The translations under genes were made by a program, and so were the position numbers. A stretch of 10,344 nucleotides of DNA from Flavobacteriaceae bacterium (GTDB taxonomy: Bacteria; Bacteroidota; Bacteroidia; Flavobacteriales; Flavobacteriaceae), in contig PACY01000001.1 of the NCBI GenBank assembly GCA_002700405.1, positions 1 to 10,344 of the forward strand. The letters are read 5' to 3'. A model generated the notes under the pieces. That model did no database searches. It saw only the letters and a list, made by a program, of their open reading frames with translations, and had not been told where the DNA came from. Below are positions 1 to 6,558 of the stretch, piece after piece (position 1 is the first letter of the stretch; each line of letters starts with the position of its first letter).

Positions 1-2
1 CT

Positions 3-1004
3 ATCGTGCGTCCTAGATTCTTTCCTTCTTTACCTAATCAAAACCTTCCACCTAGATCACAGCAACGTGTGGGTACTGGCGGTAAAACTATATGGAAAGG
101 TTCTGCTGCTGATGGGGGTGGATCAATAGAGGTTGGTGTTTCACCTGTTTATTCAGGGTACCAACCTTTTGGTTATATAGGTTTCCAAGGTAATAACACC
201 GCATTTGGTAAAGGATTTATGTGGGCAGTAAGCGGTACTGATACTAATTACGGTGCTTACACAGAGTTGCAAATGAGTGGCGGTACTGGAATATCAGATG
301 GTTATACAGGTATGACTAAGTTCAGAGAGTACAACAACACAGCTTCAGATGGTGCGTATAACACAAGTTATACTTGGTCATTGCACGGCGTTCTTTACAA
401 TGGCATCTGGCCTCAATCTGGCATAAAAGCTCAACGTGACACCAGTGGTGGTTACACAAACTATTACGGTAATCATTACTGGTATACAGCAGCTAGTACA
501 AGTGACGGTAGTGCAACAGAACAAATGCGTTTGACTACATCATCAGGCAATCTTCAAATACAAGGCTCGTTAGCTAAAGGTTCCGGTTCATTTGATATAC
601 CTCACCCAGTTGCAGAAGGTAAACGGTTACGTCATTCATTTATAGAAGGACCGTATGCTGATCTAATATACAGAGGTACTGTGACACTCGGAACAGAACC
701 AATAACTATTTGCATGGATGAACAGTACGGCATGACTGAAGGCACGTGGAAAGCATTGAACACTAACCCTTGGTCTATGGTTTCAGCATCTGGCAAACTG
801 GTTGAATGGTCGTTAGATGAATGCAAATTGACTATCACTGGGGATGAAGGAACAGTTTGTCAATGGATGGTTATAGGTGAACGTAAAGATCCTCATATGA
901 TTGACACTAATATTAGTGACAATGATGGTAGAATTGTATTAGAGTATACTCCGACGGCTGAACCAGAGGTTATACATGAGCAACCCCCTACTCCCAGTAA
1001 CTGA
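3..1004 (+). CDS. Tail fibre protein, C-terminal part (truncated by window edge)
   Basis: The frame is open to the left edge, so this is the 3' part of a larger gene; a GTG at 6 is available but the start probably lies outside. The first ~190 residues are Gly/Ser/Thr/Tyr-rich and low in charge, as in beta-structured fibre shafts and receptor-binding domains. From about residue 195 a recognisable fibre C-terminal module begins: a GSGSFDIPHP segment, then RLRHSFIEGP, a YRG strand, and near the end a WMVIGERKDPHM-like strand. I know this arrangement from tail fibres of many aquatic phages, where it is the distal structural end. The likely role is adsorption to the host surface in the virion. It ends with TGA, overlapping the next gene by 29 bp, which fits a late fibre-then-lysis operon. 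The fibre assignment rests on the C-terminal motif; receptor specificity cannot be inferred. Confidence 0.75.
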   Translation: MVRPRFFPSLPNQNLPPRSQQRVGTGGKTIWKGSAADGGGSIEVGVSPVYSGYQPFGYIGFQGNNTAFGKGFMWAVSGTDTNYGAYTELQMSGGTGISDGYTGMTKFREYNNTASDGAYNTSYTWSLHGVLYNGIWPQSGIKAQRDTSGGYTNYYGNHYWYTAASTSDGSATEQMRLTTSSGNLQIQGSLAKGSGSFDIPHPVAEGKRLRHSFIEGPYADLIYRGTVTLGTEPITICMDEQYGMTEGTWKALNTNPWSMVSASGKLVEWSLDECKLTITGDEGTVCQWMVIGERKDPHMIDTNISDNDGRIVLEYTPTAEPEVIHEQPPTPSN

Positions 1005-1719
1005 TAAGAGCATTGATCTAAGTTTATTACATCCTAGATTTATACAACGATTAGAAGACTTCTTCTCTGACGGGCGCATAGGCAACAGAGTAAGTATATG
1101 CTCAGGGTGCAGGTCATACGCTGCTCAGAAGGCCCTCTACGACCGTTACAAGAGAGGTAAGGGTAACCTTGCAGCTAACCCAGACTGGAAAAGACCCGAT
1201 GGTTTTTTTCGAGGAAGCTTTCATCAAGAACAACCAGACGGGTACTCGTATGCAGTTGACTTACGCATAGTTAAACGAGGTATAACAACAGATAAAGTAA
1301 CAGCTATCGCAGACAGGTACGGCATACGACCCACAGTTAAAGGAGAATGGTGGCATTTCCAACCACGTAACGGCAACAGTTGGTTCAACAGATCAGGGTC
1401 AGTCTTCCTTGGTAGACCAGAAGAACCACCAGAACCAGAGGTTAACTGGGCTGGCATCCAAGCAATCATAGATGACATGGGTAGACAGATAGGAATGATG
1501 CCATTAAGACGAGGGTCTAAAGGAAATATTGTAAAGGTTGCACAATCAAAGCTCAACTCGTTAGACTTTAATTGCGGAATAGCCGACGGGGTGTACGGAC
1601 GCAAAACTTTAAAAGCTGTGCTGATGTTACAACGTACGATGCTACTAAAAGAGAGTGGGACTATGGATCATAAGACATGGACTGCAATGTGGAAACCAGA
1701 GGTGCCCATTGGCCTCTAA
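976..1719 (+). CDS. Endolysin: M15 (VanY-type) peptidase with C-terminal peptidoglycan-binding domain
   Basis: A 247-residue protein. Residues ~15-130 are a peptidase M15 / D-Ala-D-Ala carboxypeptidase-like zinc domain. SGCRSYAAQKALYD (43-56) matches the family's S-x-x-R substrate segment. The expected metal ligands are H83, D95 (in YAVDL) and H127, with catalytic E124 in EWWHF. A Pro/Glu-rich linker (148-156) leads to a PG_binding_1 domain at ~176-238 with the typical DGVYGRKTLKAV stretch. Enzymes of this design cleave peptide cross-links or stem peptides of peptidoglycan and release progeny. ATG at 976 follows AGAGG at good spacing and lies inside the end of the fibre gene, so translation is probably coupled. 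No signal peptide is visible, so a holin or another export route should exist outside this window. Function is confident at family level; the exact bond cleaved is unknown. Confidence 0.9.
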   Translation: MSNPLLPVTDKSIDLSLLHPRFIQRLEDFFSDGRIGNRVSICSGCRSYAAQKALYDRYKRGKGNLAANPDWKRPDGFFRGSFHQEQPDGYSYAVDLRIVKRGITTDKVTAIADRYGIRPTVKGEWWHFQPRNGNSWFNRSGSVFLGRPEEPPEPEVNWAGIQAIIDDMGRQIGMMPLRRGSKGNIVKVAQSKLNSLDFNCGIADGVYGRKTLKAVLMLQRTMLLKESGTMDHKTWTAMWKPEVPIGL

Positions 1720-1930
1720 ATCTTTAGAAGAATTTGCAAGCGAGGGACGTAAACTACCGGGAGCTTGGATAGATACATTACCTGACGAACTTTACAACCA
1801 AGTATGGGATGCATTAAACACTGATCTTCCTATTGGAAAGATAATAATAACTAGATGGTTACATTCAGAAGGCTACCCTGATGCTACACAAGGAAAGATA
1901 GCGGCAATCCTTACCCGTGACCGACGCTAA
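1709..1930 (+). CDS. Small helix-turn-helix-like protein (TTG start)
   Basis: A 73-residue protein. I chose TTG at 1709 because AGAGGT (1698-1703) sits 5 nt upstream; an in-frame ATG at 1655 would lengthen the overlap with the endolysin gene to 65 bp and has no better ribosome site. The sequence reads as three or four short helices: KSLEEFASEGRKLPGAWI, LPDELYNQVWDAL, then IGKIIITRWLHSEGY and TQGKIAAILTRDRR. The last two resemble a recognition-helix pair of small HTH proteins found near the end of tail operons in actinophages, usually preceding a nuclease or phosphoesterase. It overlaps the endolysin gene by 11 bp and the next gene by 14 bp. DNA binding is inferred from the helical pattern and the basic tail, not from a clear signature; the target is unknown. 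Confidence 0.7.
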   Translation: MASKSLEEFASEGRKLPGAWIDTLPDELYNQVWDALNTDLPIGKIIITRWLHSEGYPDATQGKIAAILTRDRR

Positions 1931-2972
1931 ATCCCTAGAGGATTACGCCTTAGCAGGCGCAGATATCCAACAGATAACTAAACTCTCCAGAGAAATGAGT
2001 AAGGTTAAAACTGAAAGAGATATATTTAAAGGTCAAGTTAAAGAACTCGAAGAAGCATTAGATGAAGCAGAGTTACGAAGTCATATTCTCACCCACTTAT
2101 CTAAAGCTGATTACAAACCACCAACATGGTTAACTAAAAAGAAAAAGAAATCAACAGGTGTAGTATGCACAATACTATCTGACACACACTTTGATGAGGT
2201 AGTTAAACCAGAAGAGATACAGTTCCGCAACGAGTACAACAGAGAGATAGCTGTTAAAAGACTTGAAGCATACTTTCAAAAAATAATACTACTCACTAAC
2301 GAATACGTGACAGGTATTGATTACGAAGGCATAGTCTTATTTTTAGGTGGTGACATATTTTCAGGTGACATACACGAAGAGCTATCTGAAACAAACGAAG
2401 ATACTATGCTTGCATCTATTGTTTTCTGGACTGAACAAGTAGCAGCAGGCATCACTCTACTATCTGAACACTTCAACTACGTACACATACCATGTGTAGT
2501 AGGTAATCACGGCAGACGTAGCCGTAAACCTAGACACAAGTTAAGAGTTAAAGATAACTTTGACTGGTTCTTATCTAAAACATTAGAGCAACGCTTTATA
2601 GATAACGACAAGGTTACGTTTGATGTAGCAACAGGAGCAGACTTAATAGTCAATGTGCAAGACACAACATACCTGTTGACACACGGTGACCAAGCTAAAG
2701 GTGGCGGTGGTATCGGTGGTATCTGGCCTCCACTTATGAGGATGGTGGCAAAGAAACGACAGAACACAAACTTTGATTACATGGTACTAGGACACTTCCA
2801 TCAATTAATCATGGCACCATCATCAGGATTCTTATTGAACGGTAGTCTTAAAGGATACGACGAGTACGCATCAATAGGTAACTTTGCTTTCGAGGCACCA
2901 CAACAAGCGTTATGGATTAATGTTCCGGGTAAAGGTGTGCTTTGGCAGACAGCTTTACTTGTCGAGGACTAA
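1917..2972 (+). CDS. Calcineurin-like metallophosphoesterase with N-terminal coiled coil
   Basis: A 351-residue protein. Residues ~15-60 form a charged coiled coil, followed by a poly-Lys patch (74-78). The phosphoesterase core starts at ~82 and shows all family motifs in order: D89-x-H91 (LSDTHFDE), GGD at 144-146, GNH at 196-198, H256-G-D258 (LLTHGDQ), and GHFH at 292-295, which would bind two metal ions. Mre11/SbcD nucleases and many phage phosphoesterases share this core. A role in DNA or nucleotide hydrolysis is plausible, but no SbcC partner is seen here. The gene begins with GTG at 1917 inside the preceding gene and has no strong ribosome site, so it may depend on coupled translation; ATG at 1998 is an alternative. 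It is the last gene on the + strand and runs 18 bp into the convergent gene. Confidence 0.88.
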   Translation: MTDAKSLEDYALAGADIQQITKLSREMSKVKTERDIFKGQVKELEEALDEAELRSHILTHLSKADYKPPTWLTKKKKKSTGVVCTILSDTHFDEVVKPEEIQFRNEYNREIAVKRLEAYFQKIILLTNEYVTGIDYEGIVLFLGGDIFSGDIHEELSETNEDTMLASIVFWTEQVAAGITLLSEHFNYVHIPCVVGNHGRRSRKPRHKLRVKDNFDWFLSKTLEQRFIDNDKVTFDVATGADLIVNVQDTTYLLTHGDQAKGGGGIGGIWPPLMRMVAKKRQNTNFDYMVLGHFHQLIMAPSSGFLLNGSLKGYDEYASIGNFAFEAPQQALWINVPGKGVLWQTALLVED

Positions 2973-3104
2973 CGGATCGGCGTAACAAAGAGGACATTCA
3001 TTATCAAAGTCATCTCTTTGCACAATGTTCTTACCAATGTACCCATCACAATTCCAACACTTCACATAATCTCTGGTTCTACCAGTTGGGTTGTGCATCG
3101 TCAT
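2955..3104 (-). CDS. Small zinc-ribbon protein
   Basis: A 49-residue protein when read from ATG at 3104; the frame extends upstream to 3137 but without a better start, and ATG at 3098 is another option. It carries two CxxC knuckles, C16-x2-C19 (CWNC) and C37-x2-C40 (CPLC), about 17 residues apart, the layout of a rubredoxin-like zinc ribbon. The rest is polar with acidic residues between the knuckles. Such tiny ribbons in phages bind nucleic acid or RNA polymerase, or simply stabilise a protein contact; nothing here says which. It is the last gene of the - strand operon, its start overlaps the end of the preceding gene by 26 bp, and its stop lies inside the end of the metallophosphoesterase gene on the other strand. 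Confidence 0.65.
   Translation of the reverse strand: MTMHNPTGRTRDYVKCWNCDGYIGKNIVQRDDFDNECPLCYADPLVLDK
2986..3020. terminator. Weak hairpin at the convergent operon junction
   Basis: CAAAGAG (2986-2992) and CTCTTTG (3014-3020) are perfect inverted repeats, and an inner GAC/GTC pair (2993-2995 with 3009-3011) extends the stem across a 2-nt bulge, leaving a 13-nt loop. It lies just past the stop of the + strand operon, inside the final - strand gene. No T tract follows on either side, so intrinsic termination is only a possibility; slowing of converging transcripts is another. Confidence 0.3.
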
Positions 3105-3348
3105 TAAATTCTTCTTCCCAATCAGTATCAAGATCACCTAAATCAAATCGCATTAACTGATCGAACCTTGCTTCTTCCCACAATTTTTTAGCAAGGCTTT
3201 CTTCACTAGGATCTAATAAGAAAAACAAAAGCATAGCGGCTGGGCCTTGCAATTCTAATCGCCACATCCTAGTCGAAGGATCTAACATTAAGTTAGCAGA
3301 AATTTCATCACCTAACATTTGGTTGTATTGTGAATCGTCTTCAGACAA
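3079..3348 (-). CDS. Small acidic protein of unknown function (TTG start)
   Basis: An 89-residue protein I do not recognise. It is strongly acidic (many Asp/Glu, especially the C-terminal DLGDLDTDWEEEFNDD). A hydrophobic stretch GPAAMLLFFLL at ~35-45 is too short and interrupted to be a sure membrane span and may be a buried helix. The start is TTG at 3348, supported by AAGGAGAAGGG immediately upstream, one of the best ribosome sites in the window. It overlaps the end of the HNH gene by 8 bp, so the two are probably translated together. The stop is TAG; reading past it would add only 10 residues in a frame already used by the next gene, so this amber codon looks like a genuine stop. An acidic partner or DNA-mimic role is conceivable but unsupported. 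Confidence 0.7.
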   Translation of the reverse strand: MSEDDSQYNQMLGDEISANLMLDPSTRMWRLELQGPAAMLLFFLLDPSEESLAKKLWEEARFDQLMRFDLGDLDTDWEEEFNDDAQPNW

Positions 3349-3700
3349 GACCCTTCTCCTTTGCTATCTCTCTTAATCGGTTGGCTTCTTCTTCCCAATC
3401 TATCTTATCCATGCGTTCTCTCTTACGATAGAGAGCATAGTAGTTCTCTTCACCTATCTGTTCAATCGTAAACTTTCCGAACTCAACAGGATTGTCAGTG
3501 AACGTCATATGACATGACGCACACAAACAAAAAGCATTATCTAAATCAGTACGTGTGTGAGAATACTTACGTGAAATAATATGAGCGCATTGCAACGCAT
3601 TAGTAGTACCACAATTCATGCACTTACCAAAGTCTCTAGTAATTAAAGCATGCAACCTCGTAGCTCTACCCTTTGCACCCTTACCATATATATCTGCCAT
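3341..3700 (-). CDS. HNH endonuclease
   Basis: A 119-residue protein from ATG at 3700. It has the beta-beta-alpha-metal layout: a first zinc knuckle C27-x2-C30 (CMNCG), then C38-A-H40 with the catalytic His, N55 in DLDNAFCLC, and a second knuckle C60-x2-C63 followed by H64. The C-terminal ~30 residues are a charged helix. HNH enzymes of this size nick or cut double-stranded DNA with a single metal. In phages they act in packaging, recombination (NinG-like roles), or as free-standing homing enzymes. There is no sign that this copy interrupts another gene, and it sits in a nuclease-rich early operon, so a role in DNA processing is more likely than homing. The ATG shares one base with the TAA of the preceding gene (TAATG) and GGGAG lies upstream. 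An in-frame upstream extension to 3754 lacks support. Confidence 0.85.
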   Translation of the reverse strand: MADIYGKGAKGRATRLHALITRDFGKCMNCGTTNALQCAHIISRKYSHTRTDLDNAFCLCASCHMTFTDNPVEFGKFTIEQIGEENYYALYRKRERMDKIDWEEEANRLREIAKEKGLV

Positions 3701-4080
3701 TACTGTGTCTCCCAACACTGATAGCTCGGCCACCAATGGGACAAGCCTCCCCATCTTTCATTACTATCTTGTCCATAGTATAGATGAGCAGCAACAGCTA
3801 CGTTAGCAACAGGATTCAGAACGTGTGCTCCTGCAAAACCAGCAGCAGTTGAGCGGTCATCCCAATATTGGGGGAGATGTTGATACCAGCCTGCGGCTTT
3901 ACTCTTAGGATTAATAGCAACACTATACGTATCATCAGCATCAGCAGACGATTCACATTCAGCTACCTGTAACATTTGATCTCTATCTTCAGGTGCAAAA
4001 AACACTGACACTAACTCACCTAATGAAGAGCAACCTCCTACACTGGTAAGTGCAGTTACTAATAATAATTTACTTAGCAT
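3700..4080 (-). CDS. Lysozyme-like (Rpf/transglycosylase-type) lipoprotein
   Basis: A 126-residue protein from ATG at 4080. K4 is followed by a hydrophobic stretch (5-13) and V-G-G-C17, an acceptable lipobox, so a lipoprotein signal peptide is likely. After a short spacer, residues ~35-123 resemble the small lysozyme-fold domains of actinobacteria and their phages: the VAECESS segment carries the catalytic Glu (E43 most likely, E41 nearby), followed by AAGWYQHLPQYW and NPVANVAVAAHLYY, and ending with WWPSYQCW. C42 and C122 could form the disulfide known from Rpf domains. Expected activity is cleavage or binding of peptidoglycan glycan chains outside the membrane. It sits among early-type genes, away from the endolysin. 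Starts at 4107 or 4158 would add basic residues before the signal; no start has a strong ribosome site, so coupling to the upstream gene (10-bp overlap) is probable. Confidence 0.8.
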   Translation of the reverse strand: MLSKLLLVTALTSVGGCSSLGELVSVFFAPEDRDQMLQVAECESSADADDTYSVAINPKSKAAGWYQHLPQYWDDRSTAAGFAGAHVLNPVANVAVAAHLYYGQDSNERWGGLSHWWPSYQCWETQ

Positions 4081-4915
4081 CAGCGGGTATCCATTTCGGT
4101 GAACCATTCGGATTCTTTTTAACAGCCACGCCTGCTGGTGGAATGTCCCAACCAACACATCCTTCAGTTACTATTTCAGCTTCAATAACTTCTGCTTCTA
4201 ATTCAAGCACCGGCGCTGAACGAGGGGGTGAATCCAGCGCCGATGCCAAACCCTTCCCTTCGAGTAACTCTTCAGGCGACGTATCCATCGACAAACGAGG
4301 AACAACAAAGTGTCTGGTCTGCCCACCAGAAACTTTAGTTCGCTTCTCTAAAGATAGCATAGCCTCAGCTAACCCTATACTCTGCAACTGACCCAACATT
4401 CCAGCCATACCCGGCATTTCATTAGCCGCGTTCCATCCCTTAGACTCTAGTCTCCATACCCCACCGAATCTTATTTCAGGTAGGACAACACGCAACCTAG
4501 TATAAGGAGAACAAACCATTGACTGCTCAAGAGAACACAAACAAGGAACACTGTCAGTGTCCATGCCATCTGGAGTTTTCACCGGAACATCGGCACTCAC
4601 ACCATCACAACGACGTTGACAACCACCAGCAGACCACTGCTCGTACCACACATCAATGCTGTTCGGAGGCAGGAACACCCGTATCTCAGATGAAGTAGTA
4701 ATAACTTCCCACTGTTGTTGTTTAGATTTAGGTGGAGTCCAACTACTTACACTACCACCATGAGCATTAGCTATTTGTTCTATGGCTTCTTTATCAGGAG
4801 AAGTAAACCTAAACGTGTCAAGACTTTTCATGGCACGTTCTGTCTTTACTCCCAATCTGATACGCCCGTGTTCTGGTGTTCGTCCCAGATCTTGTATTGC
4901 TTTAATTGGTTTCAT
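4070..4915 (-). CDS. Recombination directionality factor-like protein (phiC31 Gp3-like family)
   Basis: A 281-residue protein. Its middle closely fits the actinophage Gp3-like family as I know it: RIRLGVK near 18-24, LDTFRFTSPDKE at 32-43, VWYEQWSAGGCQRRCDG at 89-105, CLC at 125-127, C135 followed by YTRLRVVLPEI, GGVWRLESKGWNAANEMPG at 151-169, and GGQTRHFVVP at 197-206. C99, C103, C125, C127 and C135 probably bind a metal. In phiC31, Gp3 binds the serine integrase and turns attP x attB integration into excision. The family is very common in actinophages, many without a known serine integrase, so its general job is unsettled. No integrase or att site appears in this window. The C-terminal ~70 residues (VLELEAEVIEAEIV and a Pro/Lys-rich end) look like a flexible extension. 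ATG at 4915 overlaps the preceding gene by 14 bp. Confidence 0.85.
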   Translation of the reverse strand: MKPIKAIQDLGRTPEHGRIRLGVKTERAMKSLDTFRFTSPDKEAIEQIANAHGGSVSSWTPPKSKQQQWEVITTSSEIRVFLPPNSIDVWYEQWSAGGCQRRCDGVSADVPVKTPDGMDTDSVPCLCSLEQSMVCSPYTRLRVVLPEIRFGGVWRLESKGWNAANEMPGMAGMLGQLQSIGLAEAMLSLEKRTKVSGGQTRHFVVPRLSMDTSPEELLEGKGLASALDSPPRSAPVLELEAEVIEAEIVTEGCVGWDIPPAGVAVKKNPNGSPKWIPADAK

Positions 4916-5195
4916 TTTGTTTGTAATACTCCCTCATTTTTTTGACTGCATTAAACATCAGTTCAGATGCTTCTTCAGCAGCCTTGTATCTTTGCTCAAG
5001 CACATATAAACCATCTGCATCTTCTGATTTTTTCTTAGCTTTATAATAAGTAAGCTGACCGTACAACTCTGCTTTATATGTTTTCAATGCTTCCACTATA
5101 GCACTACCATGCCAGTAATCTAATGCACCTACTTCTTCCCACTCATCTTTGTCTGTTATCCAATCGATAACAAGAAACCCACTCTTAGAATCCAT
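4902..5195 (-). CDS. Hypothetical helical protein
   Basis: A 97-residue protein that I do not recognise. From about residue 30 it is almost entirely helical and charged (Lys/Glu/Ala/Tyr-rich), with heptad-like spacing at 33-95 suggesting a coiled-coil hairpin. The N-terminus is shorter and mixed (FLVIDWITDKDEWEEVG). No Cys or catalytic motif is visible. ATG at 5195 follows AAAGGA with 8-nt spacing, and the gene overlaps both neighbours (11 and 14 bp). Lying between the Cas4-like nuclease and the Gp3-like protein, it may work with one of them, but that rests on position alone. Confidence 0.75.
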   Translation of the reverse strand: MDSKSGFLVIDWITDKDEWEEVGALDYWHGSAIVEALKTYKAELYGQLTYYKAKKKSEDADGLYVLEQRYKAAEEASELMFNAVKKMREYYKQNETN

Positions 5196-6027
5196 TAGCT
5201 TTATCCTTTACACATTGATCTTGGTGATTACAATAATTGCATTGCCATACCTTGCCGTAAGCTGTACCATCTACCCACAATCCTTTACTCGGATCATCTA
5301 TCTCAGCAGGAAAAGGAACATCAGGATCAGAATGCGAAAACCTACGAGGCACAGACAATGGTCCATCAGCTTCAGTAGCTAACGCTATACCCTCTATCCT
5401 TGCCATCTCTTGTTCAGCAAGAGGAAAGAATTCATCAGGTGTTAGATGCCACTCGGCAGCAAACCTACCTATGTCATCAAGCCCAAACTTAGCTGCACGT
5501 CCGGGTGCTATGTTCTCTAATGACAAGTAAGCAATGACTAGATAGTCAGCGTTCAAAGCACGAGCATACATAGAACCCTGTAACACAGCGTTATGTCGAG
5601 GCCCTTCTCCTTTTTCAACTGACATCTTGTAACCAAAACCATTGATTGTTTTCAACTCAACAACCACTGTCTTACCGTCATCAGTTTCTAATACAAGATC
5701 AACATGACCGTGACCATGCTCACCTAATACTACGTTAACTTCTTCTTCTGCATTCAGTGTGGTATCTGAACCTATCCACTGTTCAATAGCAGGCTGCAAC
5801 AACTCATGTACTACAGATCCCAATCCCATACGCCATATGTCAGCAGTACTAGACGGATTAGTTTCAGGTACATCAGCAACCATGTACGCAATCTTTCGTG
5901 CACACATACCAGCCCATGATCCACGCCATTTAGTTTCATCAGGTTGCGACGGCGCTTCATTACCTTCAGCCCACGCCTCAGCTATACGATGAACAACTAA
6001 CCTATTTTCTGGCTCTGCAATGTGCAT
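5185..6027 (-). CDS. Cas4/RecB-like PD-(D/E)XK nuclease with probable Fe-S cluster
   Basis: A 280-residue protein from ATG at 6027. The PD-(D/E)XK core is clear: H74 in MGLGSVVHELL, D110 in GHGHVDLVLE, E124-L-K126 in VVVELKTI, and Q150-x3-Y154 in VLQGSMYA. C42 on the N-terminal side and C263-x2-C266-x5-C272 at the C-terminus give the four-cysteine arrangement that holds a 4Fe-4S cluster in Cas4 and AddB. Enzymes of this type are exonucleases that resect DNA ends. In phages they serve recombination or replication; no CRISPR array or other cas gene is present, so an adaptation role is not indicated. ATG is preferred over TTG at 6033 because GTAGG lies at proper distance only for the ATG. The gene overlaps the preceding one by 31 bp and the next by 11 bp. 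Confidence 0.88.
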   Translation of the reverse strand: MHIAEPENRLVVHRIAEAWAEGNEAPSQPDETKWRGSWAGMCARKIAYMVADVPETNPSSTADIWRMGLGSVVHELLQPAIEQWIGSDTTLNAEEEVNVVLGEHGHGHVDLVLETDDGKTVVVELKTINGFGYKMSVEKGEGPRHNAVLQGSMYARALNADYLVIAYLSLENIAPGRAAKFGLDDIGRFAAEWHLTPDEFFPLAEQEMARIEGIALATEADGPLSVPRRFSHSDPDVPFPAEIDDPSKGLWVDGTAYGKVWQCNYCNHQDQCVKDKANGF

Positions 6028-6269
6028 TCCCAACCTACTTTCTTAATGAGGAATCCATCCTCTATTTTTAAGGCTCTAATAGAACCGTGATTTTTCTTTT
6101 GTAAATAAACTAAATTTCTAAATGCTTTATCGCTGCATTCATAATCAACACCTCTAATTATTTGATGCCAATTACCATCCAACCAATCAAACCAGTTATA
6201 CCTACTGCGTTTATCAGCATTGTTACGCATCAAATGTTTAGCTTCTTCATCTGTTAATTGTTTAGACAT
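5997..6269 (-). CDS. Hypothetical protein
   Basis: A 90-residue protein, not recognised. It is basic and Trp/Asn/Arg-rich in the first half (NWFDWLDGNWHQI around 25-37), then SDKAFRNLVYLQKKNHGS, which may be a DNA- or RNA-binding surface; two cysteines (about 45 and 81) are isolated. ATG at 6269 has GGAG 8 nt upstream and overlaps the end of the preceding DUF932 frame by 8 bp. The stop is TAG; a second TAG follows five codons later, so this amber codon behaves as a real stop. No function can be assigned. Confidence 0.75.
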   Translation of the reverse strand: MSKQLTDEEAKHLMRNNADKRSRYNWFDWLDGNWHQIIRGVDYECSDKAFRNLVYLQKKNHGSIRALKIEDGFLIKKVGWECTLQSQKIG

Positions 6270-6531
6270 TTAACAACTCCAATGTTTTCTTAGCTAAGGG
6301 AGTCTTACCCTCAACAGCTTTAATTAATGAACGTGTTCTCTTAACTACTTGATTACCACGTTGACCTAGATTTATATGATGCTGCTCTGCACCTTGAATA
6401 GCATTGTAAGCAAGCCACTTGTTCTTATCATCCCAAGTCTCTGTCTCTCTACGCCACTCATTACTAAACCAATACATTTTTTCTTTATAATTCTCAACTG
6501 TTTTATGATGAGGAGCAACCCACCCATTCAT
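6262..6531 (-). CDS. DUF932 C-terminal fragment (in frame with 6559-7236)
   Basis: The open stretch has 89 residues from ATG at 6531. WLAYNAIQGAEQHH at ~40-53, then a basic run and KTPLAKKTLELL at the end, resemble the C-terminal part of DUF932 phage/plasmid proteins, where a W-x-x-x-N-A-x-x-x-x-x-H-H segment precedes the C-terminal helices. It is in the same reading frame as the upstream DUF932 fragment; only the TAG at 6559-6561 separates them, and the nine codons between that TAG and this ATG read LVPEPRSTS, which looks like coding sequence. An AAGG about 10 nt before ATG is a weak ribosome site, so it could be made as a separate polypeptide by reinitiation, as the tail of a read-through product, or not at all. 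DUF932 function is unknown. Confidence 0.7.
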   Translation of the reverse strand: MNGWVAPHHKTVENYKEKMYWFSNEWRRETETWDDKNKWLAYNAIQGAEQHHINLGQRGNQVVKRTRSLIKAVEGKTPLAKKTLELLNV

Positions 6532-6558
6532 ACTTGTTGACCTTGGTTCAGGTACTAA

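Noticed and set aside
1224..1604. 126-codon - strand reading frame
   Set aside because: Fully antisense to the endolysin gene and without recognisable domains or supported start.
4050..4391. 113-codon + strand reading frame
   Set aside because: Lies opposite the confidently identified Gp3-like gene and has low-complexity Ser/Ala composition with no ribosome site; an antisense shadow.
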